Assembly (NCBI RefSeq): GCF_024372725.1
Contig: NZ_VOUA01000010.1
Coordinates: 1-64,000, forward strand
Direction: 5' to 3'
Source of the DNA: Methanosarcina sp. KYL-1
GTDB lineage: Archaea; Halobacteriota; Methanosarcinia; Methanosarcinales; Methanosarcinaceae
DNA length: 64,000 bases
Below, piece by piece: positions 43,334 through 53,252 of the stretch; positions within the stretch are counted from its first letter, which is position 1, and the number at the start of each line of letters is the position of its first letter. The notes below the pieces were generated by a model. The model did no database searches. It had not been told where the DNA came from and saw only the letters and a list, made by a program, of their open reading frames with translations. The translations under genes were made by a program, and so were the position numbers.

Positions 43334-43517
43334 TGGAAAATAATAATAGGTACAAATATATAAAAAATAAAGGAATATTGATTAAATACTACATTTTATG
43401 GAAGTACCGCAAAAATAAGTGATTGTTATCCAGTGCCAAACTAATATAGACAATAGTTTTGCAGTGCAAGCTTGCCGAAAAGGCACTTTCAGGATTCGGG
43501 ATAGATTCAAAATAGAC

Positions 43518-44348
43518 TCAGGATTCGGAATAAACTTTTGTGAACTCAGCGCCAATAGTGATCATTATCGAAGAATAATACAGCAGGAGAAATAACCCCA
43601 GGATTGACCCTATTGCCCCGTAGATGCTTGAAATACTACTGTATGCAAAGTAAATTCCCATCGCATATTTGCCTATTGTAATGAGGATTACTGTCACAAG
43701 CGATCCGACAAAAACGGGCTTAAGTTCAAGGTTCGTATCAGGCAATACCCGATATAAGGACATAAAGAATAACACAAGGACCAGGAAACTGGCTATGGGT
43801 CCGGCATAGTGAGCAACCACAGGTGGGAAAGGCAGAAGTCCCTGGAACAGCTTTGAAAAGGTATACAGAATGCTTTCAACAAGGATGCTGATTACAAGCA
43901 GCCCTCCAAATATCATCACTATAACGAAAGACACGAGTGTGTTCTTTGCATAACTTTTTATACCGTTTGATTCTACGGGCCTGATATCCCACATTTTTTC
44001 AATGAATACTTTCAGCTGCCTGAAAACACTGCTGGCACTCCAGAGAATGATCAAAAAGCTGACCAGTACACTTATTGACAGGGAATAGGTTTCCGGGATT
44101 TTTTCGAAAAGTACACCTATCATCTCAATTATTCTTTGATCAACAACTCCTTCCATATAGCTGAGTATGTTTTCCTGGATCTGTTTTGACCTCAAGAAAA
44201 TGCTTCCTGCTGACACTGATAATAACAGGAGGGCAGGAAGGCTTAAAACCAGATAATAAGCCAGTGCTGCACTTACAGTTTTTGCATCATCTTCTACCCA
44301 TTCATGGAATGTTCTGGTAACTAGGCCTTTGATATATTCCCCATCCAT
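43518..44348 (-). CDS. YihY/BrkB-family membrane protein
   Basis: 276 aa with about six helices. The conserved N-terminal part is DDAKTVSAALAYYLVLSLPALLLLSVS. Then come LIILWSASSVFRQLKVFIEKMWDIRP, the mid helices, and the end SIYGAIGSILGLFLLLYYSSIMITIGAEFTKVY. This is the whole YihY/UPF0761 family pattern. The family is proposed to act in transport or envelope maintenance, but its activity is not settled. GGGG precedes the ATG at 44348. Confidence 0.9.
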   Translation of the reverse strand: MDGEYIKGLVTRTFHEWVEDDAKTVSAALAYYLVLSLPALLLLSVSAGSIFLRSKQIQENILSYMEGVVDQRIIEMIGVLFEKIPETYSLSISVLVSFLIILWSASSVFRQLKVFIEKMWDIRPVESNGIKSYAKNTLVSFVIVMIFGGLLVISILVESILYTFSKLFQGLLPFPPVVAHYAGPIASFLVLVLFFMSLYRVLPDTNLELKPVFVGSLVTVILITIGKYAMGIYFAYSSISSIYGAIGSILGLFLLLYYSSIMITIGAEFTKVYSES

Positions 44349-44895
44349 ATTTTCCCCTGATCTAATTATGCTGATCTAATTATATTGATCTAATTGTATT
44401 TGGTGGTTTCAGTATCTGATTTCTCGAAATTTCCAAAAATAATTTAATATCTTTATGGAAGTTTCCGTCTGTCTTTTATCCAGGGGTGTAAGCCTGGCAT
44501 TTCCAGGTAAAAAAAGCAAAAAAACCATGAAATTCTTCAAATAACATGCACAAAGAAATGAAGGCACAATGAAATGAAAGTACTTTTTACGTCAAAGTAT
44601 CTCATCCAAAAGAAAGCCAAAAAATAAAAGCGGCCGAGAAAAACGGCCAGGGTGCAAACAAAACAGAGAAAAATACACATGAAAAATGGCTCTTCGCTGT
44701 TTTGTGTGGGTTGAAAATAATTGCTTAGTTACAAAGAATCCCCTGCCAAAAAGAGAAACATCAAGCATGAATGTGATTTTCAACCACAAATGACTCTATA
44801 TTTCAGATATGCTACTTCACATTTTGGGTATGAACATAAATTACCCACTCGAAACAGCGAAGAACCTGAAAAATACTCTTTTTTAGATTTCTATT
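44349..44895. other. Intergenic region
   Basis: 547 bp with no convincing gene on either strand; short frames lack ribosome binding sites and recognisable sequence. Confidence 0.5.
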
Positions 44896-45049
44896 TCATT
44901 TCTTTTTGGGGAGGCGCCGCCAGACAAGCTGGCGGGGAGATTCATCTATCATCCGGATTGGCAAGCTGGCGGGGAGATTCATCTATCATCCGGATTGGCA
45001 AGCTGGCGTGAAGATCCCTCTATCACCCGAATCGAAAAGCGGTTTCTGA
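44896..45049. repeat. GC-rich dispersed repeat, family 2, copy 3, with expanded 37-bp unit
   Basis: TTTCTTTTTGGGGAGGCGCC and GCCAGACAAGCTGGCGGGG begin the copy. Then a 37-bp unit (CAAGCTGGCGGGGAGATTCA to CCGGATTGG) is present three times, the last diverged, before GGTTTCTGAT. The other copies have this unit once. Confidence 0.85.
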
Positions 45050-45088
45050 TATAATGCAGCAGATTAATCAAAGGCCACCCAAAGCATA

Positions 45089-45172
45089 GTCAGAAAGAGT
45101 CAGAACCAAAAAAGTCAGAACCAAAAAAGTCAGAACCAAAAAAGTCAGAACCAAAAAAGTCAGAAAGAAAAA
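45089..45172. repeat. 15-bp tandem repeat
   Basis: AGTCAGAACCAAAAA, about five copies, directly downstream of the symporter gene. Confidence 0.9.
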
Positions 45173-45208
45173 GAGTGGATAAAAAATACCCACAAAGATA
45201 TCAGTTTT

Positions 45209-46798
45209 TTACCTGCCGTAGCAGAGCTCCAGATGCTCTTTTGAAGGTGGGTTTGTTGCAAGGCTTACGATAATTGCTGCAAGCATTGCCAGGGGGGTTG
45301 CAACGAGGATCGGATCAACAACGGTCCAGGTGCCGGAGAGAAGAGTTGCTTTTCCGAAAAGGGCCTGGCTGATCCCGAGGGGTGCGGCTTCTTTTGCGTG
45401 CACGAAGGCAAGCCAGAAGAGGCTGCTGAATGTCCCGACTATGAGGCTTGCAACGGCTCCTTCTTTTGTCATGCGCTTCCAGAAAAGGGCACCCATGTAC
45501 ATGGGAAGGAAAGCGGCTGCACACAGGCCGAAGAAGATGGCTGTAGCACTTGCAATGATGCTTATCGGGAGGATGTAAGCCAGGACCACGCTTGCAAGGA
45601 TGGTTGCTGCAATTCCCAGCCTTGTTATGGTGATAGTCGTTCTGGAGGATTTCCCTTTCATAAGGAACTCGCGGTAAAAGTCATGCCCTATTGCCGTGCC
45701 CATGGTATGGAACTGGGAGCTGAGAGTAGACATTGCAGCCGCAAGGAGGGTCAGCATGAAGAGGATTACAAAAACATCCGGCATGGAACTGTTGATATAT
45801 TCCGGGATGATGACATCCATATTCCCTTTTGCAACGGCAATTGAGATGAGCCCCTGTGTCTTATAGAAGTATGCGTTTGAGAGCGCTCCCACGGTAAAGG
45901 CAACCCCGGTCATCATGAAAATGAACGGGCCTCCCACGAGGACTGCCCGGTTCAGGGCCCTGTCGTCCTTAACCGTCATGAACCTGACAGCAAGCTGGGG
46001 CTGGGCAAGCACACCTATCCCTACTCCCAGGACCAGGGTTGAGACAAGGGTCCACCAGATCGTTGACCCGAAGGCCGGCATTGCAGTCCATCCCAGGTGC
46101 CCTCCTTTTGCCAGGGTTTCGGGAACCAGGGGGGCCATGTCCGTGAGCAGCCTGTGGGCTTCCGTAATGCCCCCGAGTTTTGAGTACGTCAGGACTGCCA
46201 GGATTCCCATGCCGACAAACATGAGGGCGCCCTGAAGGGCATCGGTATACATAACGGCAATCAACCCGCCCGTTATCACGTAAGCGGCAATTATTACCGT
46301 AAAGATGAGCACGGCAACATCGTAATTTATTCCCAGGGTGGTCTCAAGGAACCTGGCAGCCCCGATCAGGACGATTCCTGCATAAAGCGGCATGAAAAGG
46401 CCAATCAAAATTCCGGAAAAACCCTGTATGAACCTTGACTGGAAACGTTTTCCCATCAGTTCCGGAAAGGTTACGGCTTTGAGGTTAAACCCTATGCGCC
46501 TTGTCCTTGACCCGAACACGACAAATGCGATAAATATCCCTACAAACACATTCATGAACGTAAGCCACAAAAGCCCCATCCCGAGGACGCCAGCGGCTCC
46601 TCCGAACCCGACTATTGCGGATGTGCTGATAAAAGTCGCGCCGTATGAGAGGGCAAGCACGTATGAATGGATTTTCCTCCCTGCAATCATATAGTCATCT
46701 ATGTCCCTTGTTTTTTTGTACCCTACCCAGCCCAGGTAAAAAATGACCATAAGATATATGAGGACAATAATTCCGAGAACGGGAGTGCTTACAGCCAT
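45209..46798 (-). CDS. Sodium/solute symporter (SSS family)
   Basis: 529 aa with about 13 helices. The N-terminal region is YKKTRDIDDYMIAGRKIHSYVLALSYGATFISTSAIVGFGG (shown by parts YMIAGRKI and STSAIVGFGG). Sodium-site and core helices include GGLIAVMYTDALQGALMFVGMG and TLLAAAMSTLSSQFHTMGTA. Similar to PanF/PutP-like transporters; the substrate cannot be told. The preceding 63-aa gene overlaps its ATG by one base (TAATG), so the two are translated together. Confidence 0.92.
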   Translation of the reverse strand: MAVSTPVLGIIVLIYLMVIFYLGWVGYKKTRDIDDYMIAGRKIHSYVLALSYGATFISTSAIVGFGGAAGVLGMGLLWLTFMNVFVGIFIAFVVFGSRTRRIGFNLKAVTFPELMGKRFQSRFIQGFSGILIGLFMPLYAGIVLIGAARFLETTLGINYDVAVLIFTVIIAAYVITGGLIAVMYTDALQGALMFVGMGILAVLTYSKLGGITEAHRLLTDMAPLVPETLAKGGHLGWTAMPAFGSTIWWTLVSTLVLGVGIGVLAQPQLAVRFMTVKDDRALNRAVLVGGPFIFMMTGVAFTVGALSNAYFYKTQGLISIAVAKGNMDVIIPEYINSSMPDVFVILFMLTLLAAAMSTLSSQFHTMGTAIGHDFYREFLMKGKSSRTTITITRLGIAATILASVVLAYILPISIIASATAIFFGLCAAAFLPMYMGALFWKRMTKEGAVASLIVGTFSSLFWLAFVHAKEAAPLGISQALFGKATLLSGTWTVVDPILVATPLAMLAAIIVSLATNPPSKEHLELCYGR

Positions 46799-46989
46799 TA
46801 TTCTGCAGCCTCCGTTTTTTCCGGACCTTCATTCCACTTCCGGTATTCTGAAGCTTTATCTCTTTCTTCTTTTCTTTCATCTTCCGCGCCGGCGTTCCAC
46901 TTAAGGGCACCGTACAAAATGCATCCGAAAGCACTCAAAAAACAGAGGACATAAGCAATCCAGATCTGGGGATCATCGATTCCTAACAT
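46798..46989 (-). CDS. Symporter small accessory protein
   Basis: 63 aa with GGAG before the ATG. A short start (MLGIDDPQIWIAY), one helix (VLCFLSAFGCILYGAL) and a hydrophilic tail KWNAGAEDERKEERDKA. The one-base overlap with the symporter gene and the single-helix plan fit the small accessory subunits of archaeal SSS transporters. It probably sits beside the symporter in the membrane. Confidence 0.82.
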   Translation of the reverse strand: MLGIDDPQIWIAYVLCFLSAFGCILYGALKWNAGAEDERKEERDKASEYRKWNEGPEKTEAAE

Positions 46990-47529
46990 TTTTTATCTCC
47001 AGCCTAATTATTTCCGGTTTAAGCATGCCGTCTAAGCATTCAGCTAAGCATTCAACCTAAACATTTAGCTTAAGCATGCGGTCTAAACACACAGTCTAAA
47101 CACATTGTGACACAGATGTCGTGATGTATGTTAACATGTAACATAGATGAAGTTTTCGGGAAATAAAAACTTGAAAAGGTTAACAAAAAGAGGAATATAG
47201 TGGGGGAATAAGGTGGAGAATATGGGTTTTTGTCACTGTAAATTTTCCGCATCAGGCTTTCAGCTCTTTTCGGATGTCAACAAGATTGCCCCCAGAATTC
47301 AACGGCATTCTTCAGGTATGCGGTCCACCATTCCCTGGTTTTTTATTTGCAATCGCCTCAAGCTGCAATTGCAGGACCCTTATCAAATCTGTATTCGAAT
47401 CCATGATCCTTCTAATCCATGATCTCCACTACTTATTCTCAAACTTTTAAAATAGGCGTTTGCTGCCAGGCCCTTTAAAGTTTCTCCCTCCACCAGAGAA
47501 TAACGGTAATGTGTCCGCCCTGCAGGTAA
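46990..47529. other. Intergenic region with degenerate repeats
   Basis: GTCTAAGCATTCA/GTCTAAACACA-type repeats at 47025-47110, upstream of the symporter operon. The short frame at 47213-47422 lacks any recognisable feature and is not called. Confidence 0.5.
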
Positions 47530-47820
47530 TCAATAAATTATTTCAATAAAATTTCCTTCCCGGTCTGTTGCCCTGATCTTTGCCGTGGCTGCGAAAAGGT
47601 CCTTTGAAGTCCTGGCTTCTTCCATTACTGAATTTTCATTCTGGAGGCTTTCTCCTTCCGTCCCCGATCTTCCTGAGAGCTCCGCTCCCTCTTTTTCAGG
47701 AGCCGGTATACCCGAAAAGAGTGCTGCAAGGGTAAGCAGCCTGAAAATAAGTTTCACCACGATGTTGATAGGGAGGGCTACGATTCCCCTCCAATGCCCA
47801 GAAAATCCAATCTTTGTCAT
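47530..47820 (-). CDS. Hypothetical 96-aa membrane-anchored protein
   Basis: GGGGGA stands 5 nt before the ATG at 47820. One hydrophobic helix (IVVKLIFRLLTLAALFSG) is followed by a Glu/Ser-rich linker and a C-terminal beta-like segment DLFAATAKIRATDREGNFIEIIY. Not recognised. The gene is isolated. Confidence 0.6.
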   Translation of the reverse strand: MTKIGFSGHWRGIVALPINIVVKLIFRLLTLAALFSGIPAPEKEGAELSGRSGTEGESLQNENSVMEEARTSKDLFAATAKIRATDREGNFIEIIY

Positions 47821-48289
47821 GAGTCCCCCAACTCTTTAATTGTTTTAATTCAGTACAGTGGAAAATATTTACATTCATCAATACTCCTTTACTCTATATA
47901 ACATTAAAGGAGTGATTCCAAGCACGAGAATGTTGTCCACTGGTATTTATAGTACCCGTGGCTGCAATATTCATGATAACGGCAACTGAAACTGAATTTC
48001 CAGGAATTCGTAATAAATCCCCGATCTCGTCCAGCGGCCCTTTTAACCTCTCATTTGAGGCAATATAAAACCAATGTTATAAACCTTAAAGTATGCGAAA
48101 TTATCCTCAGGATTGTAGATTCTCAAATTTGATAATGATTTTACCATAATGATTTTACCAAGTTGATGAATCGAAAATCCCATATGAATCCACTCAAAAA
48201 AATAGAATTTAAAGACCGGATTTCCGAATGTAGGTTTCCGAATGCAGATTTCCGAATGTAAGAAGTAAAAAATTAAATTTAGAGAAGCT
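47821..48289. other. Intergenic region
   Basis: No gene seen. TTTCCGAATGTAGG-type 14-bp repeats (three to four copies) near 48220-48262. Confidence 0.5.
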
Positions 48290-48916
48290 TCAGGAAATTA
48301 TTTCCAGTTCCGCCACCGTTGTAACTTCCCCCAGCATCGGAAAGATTACATTGATCGGGAACTTTTGGAATTCTTCATTCATTGTAGCAGTACAGTCGCT
48401 GAGCACTATGCACCTGTAGCCCCTGTTAAACGCGCTTCTCACCGTGGTTTCGAAGCAGAGGTTTGTTGCATCCCCTGTAAGGATCAGGGTATCACACTTC
48501 AAACCCTTCAGAATTAGTTCCAGATCAGTATTGTGAAAGGCATCCATGGTATTGTATTTGGTGACTATGAAATCCTCCGGGTGAGGGGTAAGTTCTTCCA
48601 CAATCGCGAGCTCTTCCGCAAGACTGCGGACAGGCCCACTTCCTCCGGGACTGACTTCTTTGAAGTTGATCTCCTTAACTTCTTTCCATAATCCCATATC
48701 AGGCAAAACCTCCAGCCTCAGGCCCATTACAATATAAATTACCGGCATCCCTGTTGCTCTTGCTTTTTCTATGGCTTTCTTCGTATTTCCGATCATATTC
48801 GTTTCTTTAGCGTGCTTACAGACCCCCCATTCCGCACCGAACCCTTTTTCGTGGAGAACATAATGTTGTGCATCTACGATGATAAGGGCCGTCCCTTCTC
48901 TCTTTACTCTGGTCAT
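48290..48916 (-). CDS. Isochorismatase-like cysteine hydrolase
   Basis: 208 aa. Catalytic triad positions are all present: Asp in LIIVDAQHYVL, Lys in FIVTKYNTMDAF and Cys in LTGDATNLCFETTVRSAFNRGY. GGGGGT precedes the ATG. The family includes nicotinamidase, isochorismatase and related amidases. I cannot assign the substrate; the spacing of Lys and the missing nicotinamidase metal site (DxH after the Asp) argue against nicotinamidase. Confidence 0.9.
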   Translation of the reverse strand: MTRVKREGTALIIVDAQHYVLHEKGFGAEWGVCKHAKETNMIGNTKKAIEKARATGMPVIYIVMGLRLEVLPDMGLWKEVKEINFKEVSPGGSGPVRSLAEELAIVEELTPHPEDFIVTKYNTMDAFHNTDLELILKGLKCDTLILTGDATNLCFETTVRSAFNRGYRCIVLSDCTATMNEEFQKFPINVIFPMLGEVTTVAELEIIS

Positions 48917-48965
48917 TTTCTACCCCCACTGGTTTTCTTAAACTGGCAGCCAAACGAGTACTTTG

Positions 48966-49051
48966 CGATAGGAAATACACCATGATATTGATAGCATTAT
49001 TTCCATCGATCAAACGCACCATGATATTGATAGCACTATTTCCATCGACCA
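48966..49051. repeat. Two-copy 40-bp direct repeat upstream of the hydrolase gene
   Basis: CACCATGATATTGATAGCAT with TATTTCCATCGA is present twice in tandem in the upstream region of the hydrolase gene (start at 48916). It could carry binding sites. Confidence 0.7.
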
Positions 49052-49221
49052 TTTATGTTGTTTATAATATAATTGGGTGTATGTTTTTATATAGTAGCAA
49101 GTATTGTTTCTGACGTAAGAGCATTATTACTGATGTTATTCTCTCCTTATGAGGGCTTGATTTACAAAAGAAATCCCTGAACACATTCCTGAACATAGTT
49201 TTTTCCGGGACTCTTCACCTT

Positions 49222-50511
49222 TCACATCTCCGGGTGCCAGCGTTCCATGTGCCGGGCATGGGTTTCCATGTAGGCGCCTTTTTCGTAGAAATGATCGTAG
49301 AACTCAAGGTCCAGGTGATGGGCCTGGAGGTATGGCATAACAAAGATGCTTGGCACTGTGCCCGGGAATTTCCCGAAACGGTCGTAGATATGCTGGGCCT
49401 GGAGCGCCACACATTCCCTGAACTCCTCATCATGAGGCTTTGCACTGCTCCGGACTGCTTTTGTATCTTTGTAGTAACCCGGGGTTTCCGGATGGAAAGG
49501 GCCTCCGGGACCAAACTTCCTTTCGGTAAGGGCGTCTACGGCATGGCGCATATCCCGGTAATGCGGAGGGGTATATCCCTCAAAAATGCCGGGAAGGCCG
49601 GTTGGGTTCGGGAGGGGCCAGCATTCGTCAGTATCGTAGCGGAAGCCCAGGCCAGGGACTTCGGGATTCCCGCTTGCCCCGAGGACGGAAAACGGGTCCA
49701 TGCCGTTGAACATCCAGCCACCCAGGCCCATTGCCTGCAGCATGAGCATTCCGGCATAGCAAGCGGTAGAAAGTTCGGCAGTCAGCTCGGAGAGAGACCA
49801 CATTTCAAGAAAACTCAGCGGATACGGGTTTTCCACGTCAACCAGACCTTTGAACTGTTCAAGCCCTTTAATTTCCTCTCCATGTACATCGTCATAAAAA
49901 CAGACGCCATTCTGGGTATAGTAGCAGAGCCCCGCCAGGACGTGCTGGGCCAGGTCCCCAACCGGAATAATAAGGGTGGTCCCGGGCTGGTTGACGGCCC
50001 AGGTGTTGTGGGCTTCGATATGAGGGACCTCATGAGGGACTTTTAAGCGGCCATCGGCAATTTTGCGGACCCTTGCCCTGTGAGTCTCAAGGAGTTCTTC
50101 CGAGTCGAAGGTCCCCTCCTCCAAACGTCCGGCAAGCTCAGGTGCGTCCCTGGTTGCGAAAAAGTAAACTCCCGAATCATCGGTGAAGAACAGCTCGCTT
50201 GTATGAAAGCCTGCAGCCGAGGGAAAAGTTCGGCCCCCGGCACTGCATGCATAGTTTGAAAGGTCAGGTGCATATCGTTCCCCACGCATGATGAGGTTAT
50301 GCCAGCCGGTGTTGCCAGCCACTGCTGCCAGTACCGTCATCTGCTCAAGTTCGTTCAGAGGCAGCGGGTCATGCTTTGATGTGTATTTAAAGTAGCCGTC
50401 AGGAACCGAAGCCCCCTGGAAAAAACGGCGTGACCTCCTTCCGAAAAGTGCATCAACGAACTTGAAATCAAGAGTTTCTCTAAGGCCGGGTGGAATGTTT
50501 TCCCTGCTCAT
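49222..50511 (-). CDS. Nitroreductase-like protein of unknown function
   Basis: 429 aa from the ATG at 50511, 7 nt after GGGGAG. The N-terminal half looks like the nitroreductase family: FVDALFGRRSRRFFQGASVP, then LNELEQMTVLAAVAGNTGWHN where an N/Q-rich FMN contact is expected, and NYACSAGGRTFPSAAGFHTSELFF. The mid part (LSFLEMWSLSELTAELSTACYAGMLMLQAMGLGGW) fits the helix-rich core, and the C-terminus is His-rich (LQAHHLDLEFYDHFY, THARHMERWH). It is about twice the usual length. The His-rich tail might bind metal. Activity unknown. Confidence 0.65.
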   Translation of the reverse strand: MSRENIPPGLRETLDFKFVDALFGRRSRRFFQGASVPDGYFKYTSKHDPLPLNELEQMTVLAAVAGNTGWHNLIMRGERYAPDLSNYACSAGGRTFPSAAGFHTSELFFTDDSGVYFFATRDAPELAGRLEEGTFDSEELLETHRARVRKIADGRLKVPHEVPHIEAHNTWAVNQPGTTLIIPVGDLAQHVLAGLCYYTQNGVCFYDDVHGEEIKGLEQFKGLVDVENPYPLSFLEMWSLSELTAELSTACYAGMLMLQAMGLGGWMFNGMDPFSVLGASGNPEVPGLGFRYDTDECWPLPNPTGLPGIFEGYTPPHYRDMRHAVDALTERKFGPGGPFHPETPGYYKDTKAVRSSAKPHDEEFRECVALQAQHIYDRFGKFPGTVPSIFVMPYLQAHHLDLEFYDHFYEKGAYMETHARHMERWHPEM

Positions 50512-50712
50512 GTTTATACTCCCCATACCTGAGATTGCAAACGATTGGTCTAAAAGCTGGCGCCTGGGAGAGCATGTCCCTGAAATGGGGTAAATTACCG
50601 GGAAGCAAACTGCTTTTGAAGGTTGTTTTTACTCCGGGCCCTGTTTAAGGAATTACTTTGAAAAAGAGGTTGCTGGGTACTTGCCTGAAGTTTATTCCTG
50701 TTTCAGAGTGAC

Positions 50713-53007
50713 TTAATCCTGTTTTGTGGGGACATGTTCCTGTTTCAGGGGAATCATGAACGTAAATACACTGCCCTTACCTGGTTCACTTTCAACCCAG
50801 ATCCTGCCTCCATGCATTTCCACAAATTTCTTAACAATGGCAAGGCCCAGGCCTGTGCCGGGCTGTTCCCTGGATTCGAATTTGCCAAGCTGGGTGAAAG
50901 GGTGAAAAAGTTTTTTCTGGTTCTCTCCGGAAATCCCGGGGCCTGAGTCAGCAACCCTGATTAACACGTTTTCTCCCGCAGCCCGGGCGTCAATGGCAAC
51001 GAGCCCGTTTTCATGCGTAAATTTTATGGCGTTATCCAGCAGGTTGTACAGGATCTGCTTGAACTTTGTCCTGTCAGCCCTTATCTTTTCCATTTCCCTA
51101 TCCAGGTTATCCTCTATCCTGATGTTTTTCTTTGAGGCTATGGGCGCAAGGGTAGTTTTTATCTCCTCAAATGCGGCAGGTACGGAAAATTCTTCAATGT
51201 GAAGTTCCATCTTTCCGGTTTCAATCTTTGACAGGTCCAGGATTCCGTTGATAATTTTTAACAGGTGCTTTCCACTCATTGAAATGTTGGAGATGTATTT
51301 TAACTGCTTTTCATTGAGGGGACCGAAGCTTTCTTCCTGTAGTAGATCCGCAAAGCCTATAACCGAATTCAGGGGAGTCCTCAACTCGTGGCTCATGGAA
51401 GCTAAAAAATCGCTCTTTGCACGGGAGGTGTCTTCAGCCCGGAGCCTTGCTTCGTTCATCATCCGTTCCGCTTCCTTGTTTCTGGAAACATCAAGGAATG
51501 ACCCCATCATGCAGATCGGGATGCCTGCTTCATCCCTGACCATGCTTGCCGAAAGGTGAGAGGGAAACTCGGTGCCGTCCTTTCTCCTGGCAGTTAACTC
51601 GCCTTCCCAGGTCCCTTCCAAAAAAAGCTTTTTTACGACAGCTGCAGCTTGCTCTTCCGTGTTCCAGAATTTTACAGCAGGCCTGCCCAGAACCTCTGCC
51701 TCGTCCACATATCCCCAGTGTTTGAGGAAAGCCGAATTTATGTAGGTCAGGTCCCCTTCAAGGTCAGCTATAGCAATGGGGGTGAGGGCTGAAGCCATGG
51801 CAGCATTTTTAACCTGCATTTCCTTTTCCACCCTTTTTCTCTCGGTTATGTCTTCCCCGGAGCTAAGGATCCCAATAATTTTGCCCTCCCCGTCCCTTAA
51901 AAAGGTATTCTGCCACATGATTAGCCTTTCCTCCCCGCTTCGGGTTAACACCGGATTTTCAAAGTGCCCGAAAGATTCAATATTACCCCTTATAAATTCC
52001 GGATATATGTCTTTTATTTTCTGCCGGTATTTTTCAGGCACAAAAGTATCAAACCAGTTTTTGCCAATAATGTCCTTTTTGGGATACCCCAGCAGTTCAG
52101 CCCCCTTTCTGTTTATAAGCAGAGTTTTTTGTTCGGGGTCAATTGCAACAATTACCGTCCCTGCGATGTCGAGATAATTCTGTGCACAGTCCCTTTCATG
52201 TTTGAGCATTTGCTCTGCTTTTTTTCTCTCAGTGATGTCCCTGGTGATTGAAAGTACAGCCTGCCTGCCTCCGTATTCGATAAACCTCATGTTCTGTTCA
52301 ACAAGCAGTACGGACCCTTCTTTGCAGATAATCTTACCCTCCACCATTACGTGCCCATACCGGTACAGTTCCCTTATTTTTTCAAAAAAAGCTTCTGAAG
52401 CTTCGGGGGCTATCAGGTCGGTTGCTTTCATCTGCAGAAACTCGGCCCGGCTGTACCCCAGTTTTTCACAGGTCACCCGGTTTACTTCCAGAAAGCAGCC
52501 TCCTGGCTCGTTTATTGTGATGCCGTCGCTGGCATTTTCAAAAATCATCCTGAACTTTTTCTCTGAAGCTTCCAGCCCCATTTCAGCTTTCTTTCTTCCG
52601 GTTATGTCTTCGATCTGGGAAATGAAATAAAGCGGCTTATTTTCGGAGCCAAGGGTAAGAGAGGTTGAGACCCTGACCCATATCGTTTCTCCGTCCTTTC
52701 GGACGAAACGTCTTTCATCATGCCTGACTCTGTCATTTCCGCAAAAGCTTTCGGCCCGAATCTCAAAATCCGGTTCCGGTTCATCAGGATGTGCAAGTTT
52801 CTTAAAATCCAGCTCAAGCAGTTCGGATTCCGTATAGCCCAGCATTTCGCATAGCCTGGAGTTCACTCTGAGCCAGTTGCCACTGGTGGCAACAATCGCC
52901 ATTCCGATCTGCATTTGTTCAAACACAGAACAGCCCCATACATCCCCGTAACCCGAGTACTCCTCCATTTTGCTGGTCGAAGACGAGCCATTTTTCCGGA
53001 AATCCAT
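50713..53007 (-). CDS. Multi-PAS sensor histidine kinase
   Basis: 764 aa from the ATG at 53007 with AAGGTGA upstream. About four PAS/PAC domains: QIGMAIVATSGNWLRVNSRL, FENASDGITINEPGGCFLEV, GTVIVAIDPEQKTLLINRKG and ALTPIAIADLEGDLTYINSA. Then HisKA (SHELRTPLN, His about 540) and HATPase (QILYNLLDNAIKF, DSGPGIS, GLGLAIV). No membrane segment, so it senses a cytosolic ligand or redox state. No response regulator is near. Its first PAS and kinase core are closely related to those of the 1847-4903 kinase, but it lacks a TAG. Confidence 0.93.
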   Translation of the reverse strand: MDFRKNGSSSTSKMEEYSGYGDVWGCSVFEQMQIGMAIVATSGNWLRVNSRLCEMLGYTESELLELDFKKLAHPDEPEPDFEIRAESFCGNDRVRHDERRFVRKDGETIWVRVSTSLTLGSENKPLYFISQIEDITGRKKAEMGLEASEKKFRMIFENASDGITINEPGGCFLEVNRVTCEKLGYSRAEFLQMKATDLIAPEASEAFFEKIRELYRYGHVMVEGKIICKEGSVLLVEQNMRFIEYGGRQAVLSITRDITERKKAEQMLKHERDCAQNYLDIAGTVIVAIDPEQKTLLINRKGAELLGYPKKDIIGKNWFDTFVPEKYRQKIKDIYPEFIRGNIESFGHFENPVLTRSGEERLIMWQNTFLRDGEGKIIGILSSGEDITERKRVEKEMQVKNAAMASALTPIAIADLEGDLTYINSAFLKHWGYVDEAEVLGRPAVKFWNTEEQAAAVVKKLFLEGTWEGELTARRKDGTEFPSHLSASMVRDEAGIPICMMGSFLDVSRNKEAERMMNEARLRAEDTSRAKSDFLASMSHELRTPLNSVIGFADLLQEESFGPLNEKQLKYISNISMSGKHLLKIINGILDLSKIETGKMELHIEEFSVPAAFEEIKTTLAPIASKKNIRIEDNLDREMEKIRADRTKFKQILYNLLDNAIKFTHENGLVAIDARAAGENVLIRVADSGPGISGENQKKLFHPFTQLGKFESREQPGTGLGLAIVKKFVEMHGGRIWVESEPGKGSVFTFMIPLKQEHVPTKQD

Positions 53008-53252
53008 CAATTCACCTTATAAGGAATGAAACTTAATATAAAATATATTTGAAGTATATAATACCTCATGATGAAAAACACGTTCCAAAAAATATAAACT
53101 TTTAGGAAGATGTAAACTGGTCGAAACATGCACTGGTCGAAACATGCAAACCGCATTGATTACCAAGTTTACTAGAAAATATGTTGAAATTTCAATCCAG
53201 ATGAAACGGATTTAATCCGGAAACAGCAGCTGCAATAAATCATTCAGTAATT

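Noticed and set aside
47213-47422. 69-codon plus-strand frame
   Set aside because: No ribosome binding site, no domain pattern and no neighbour context.
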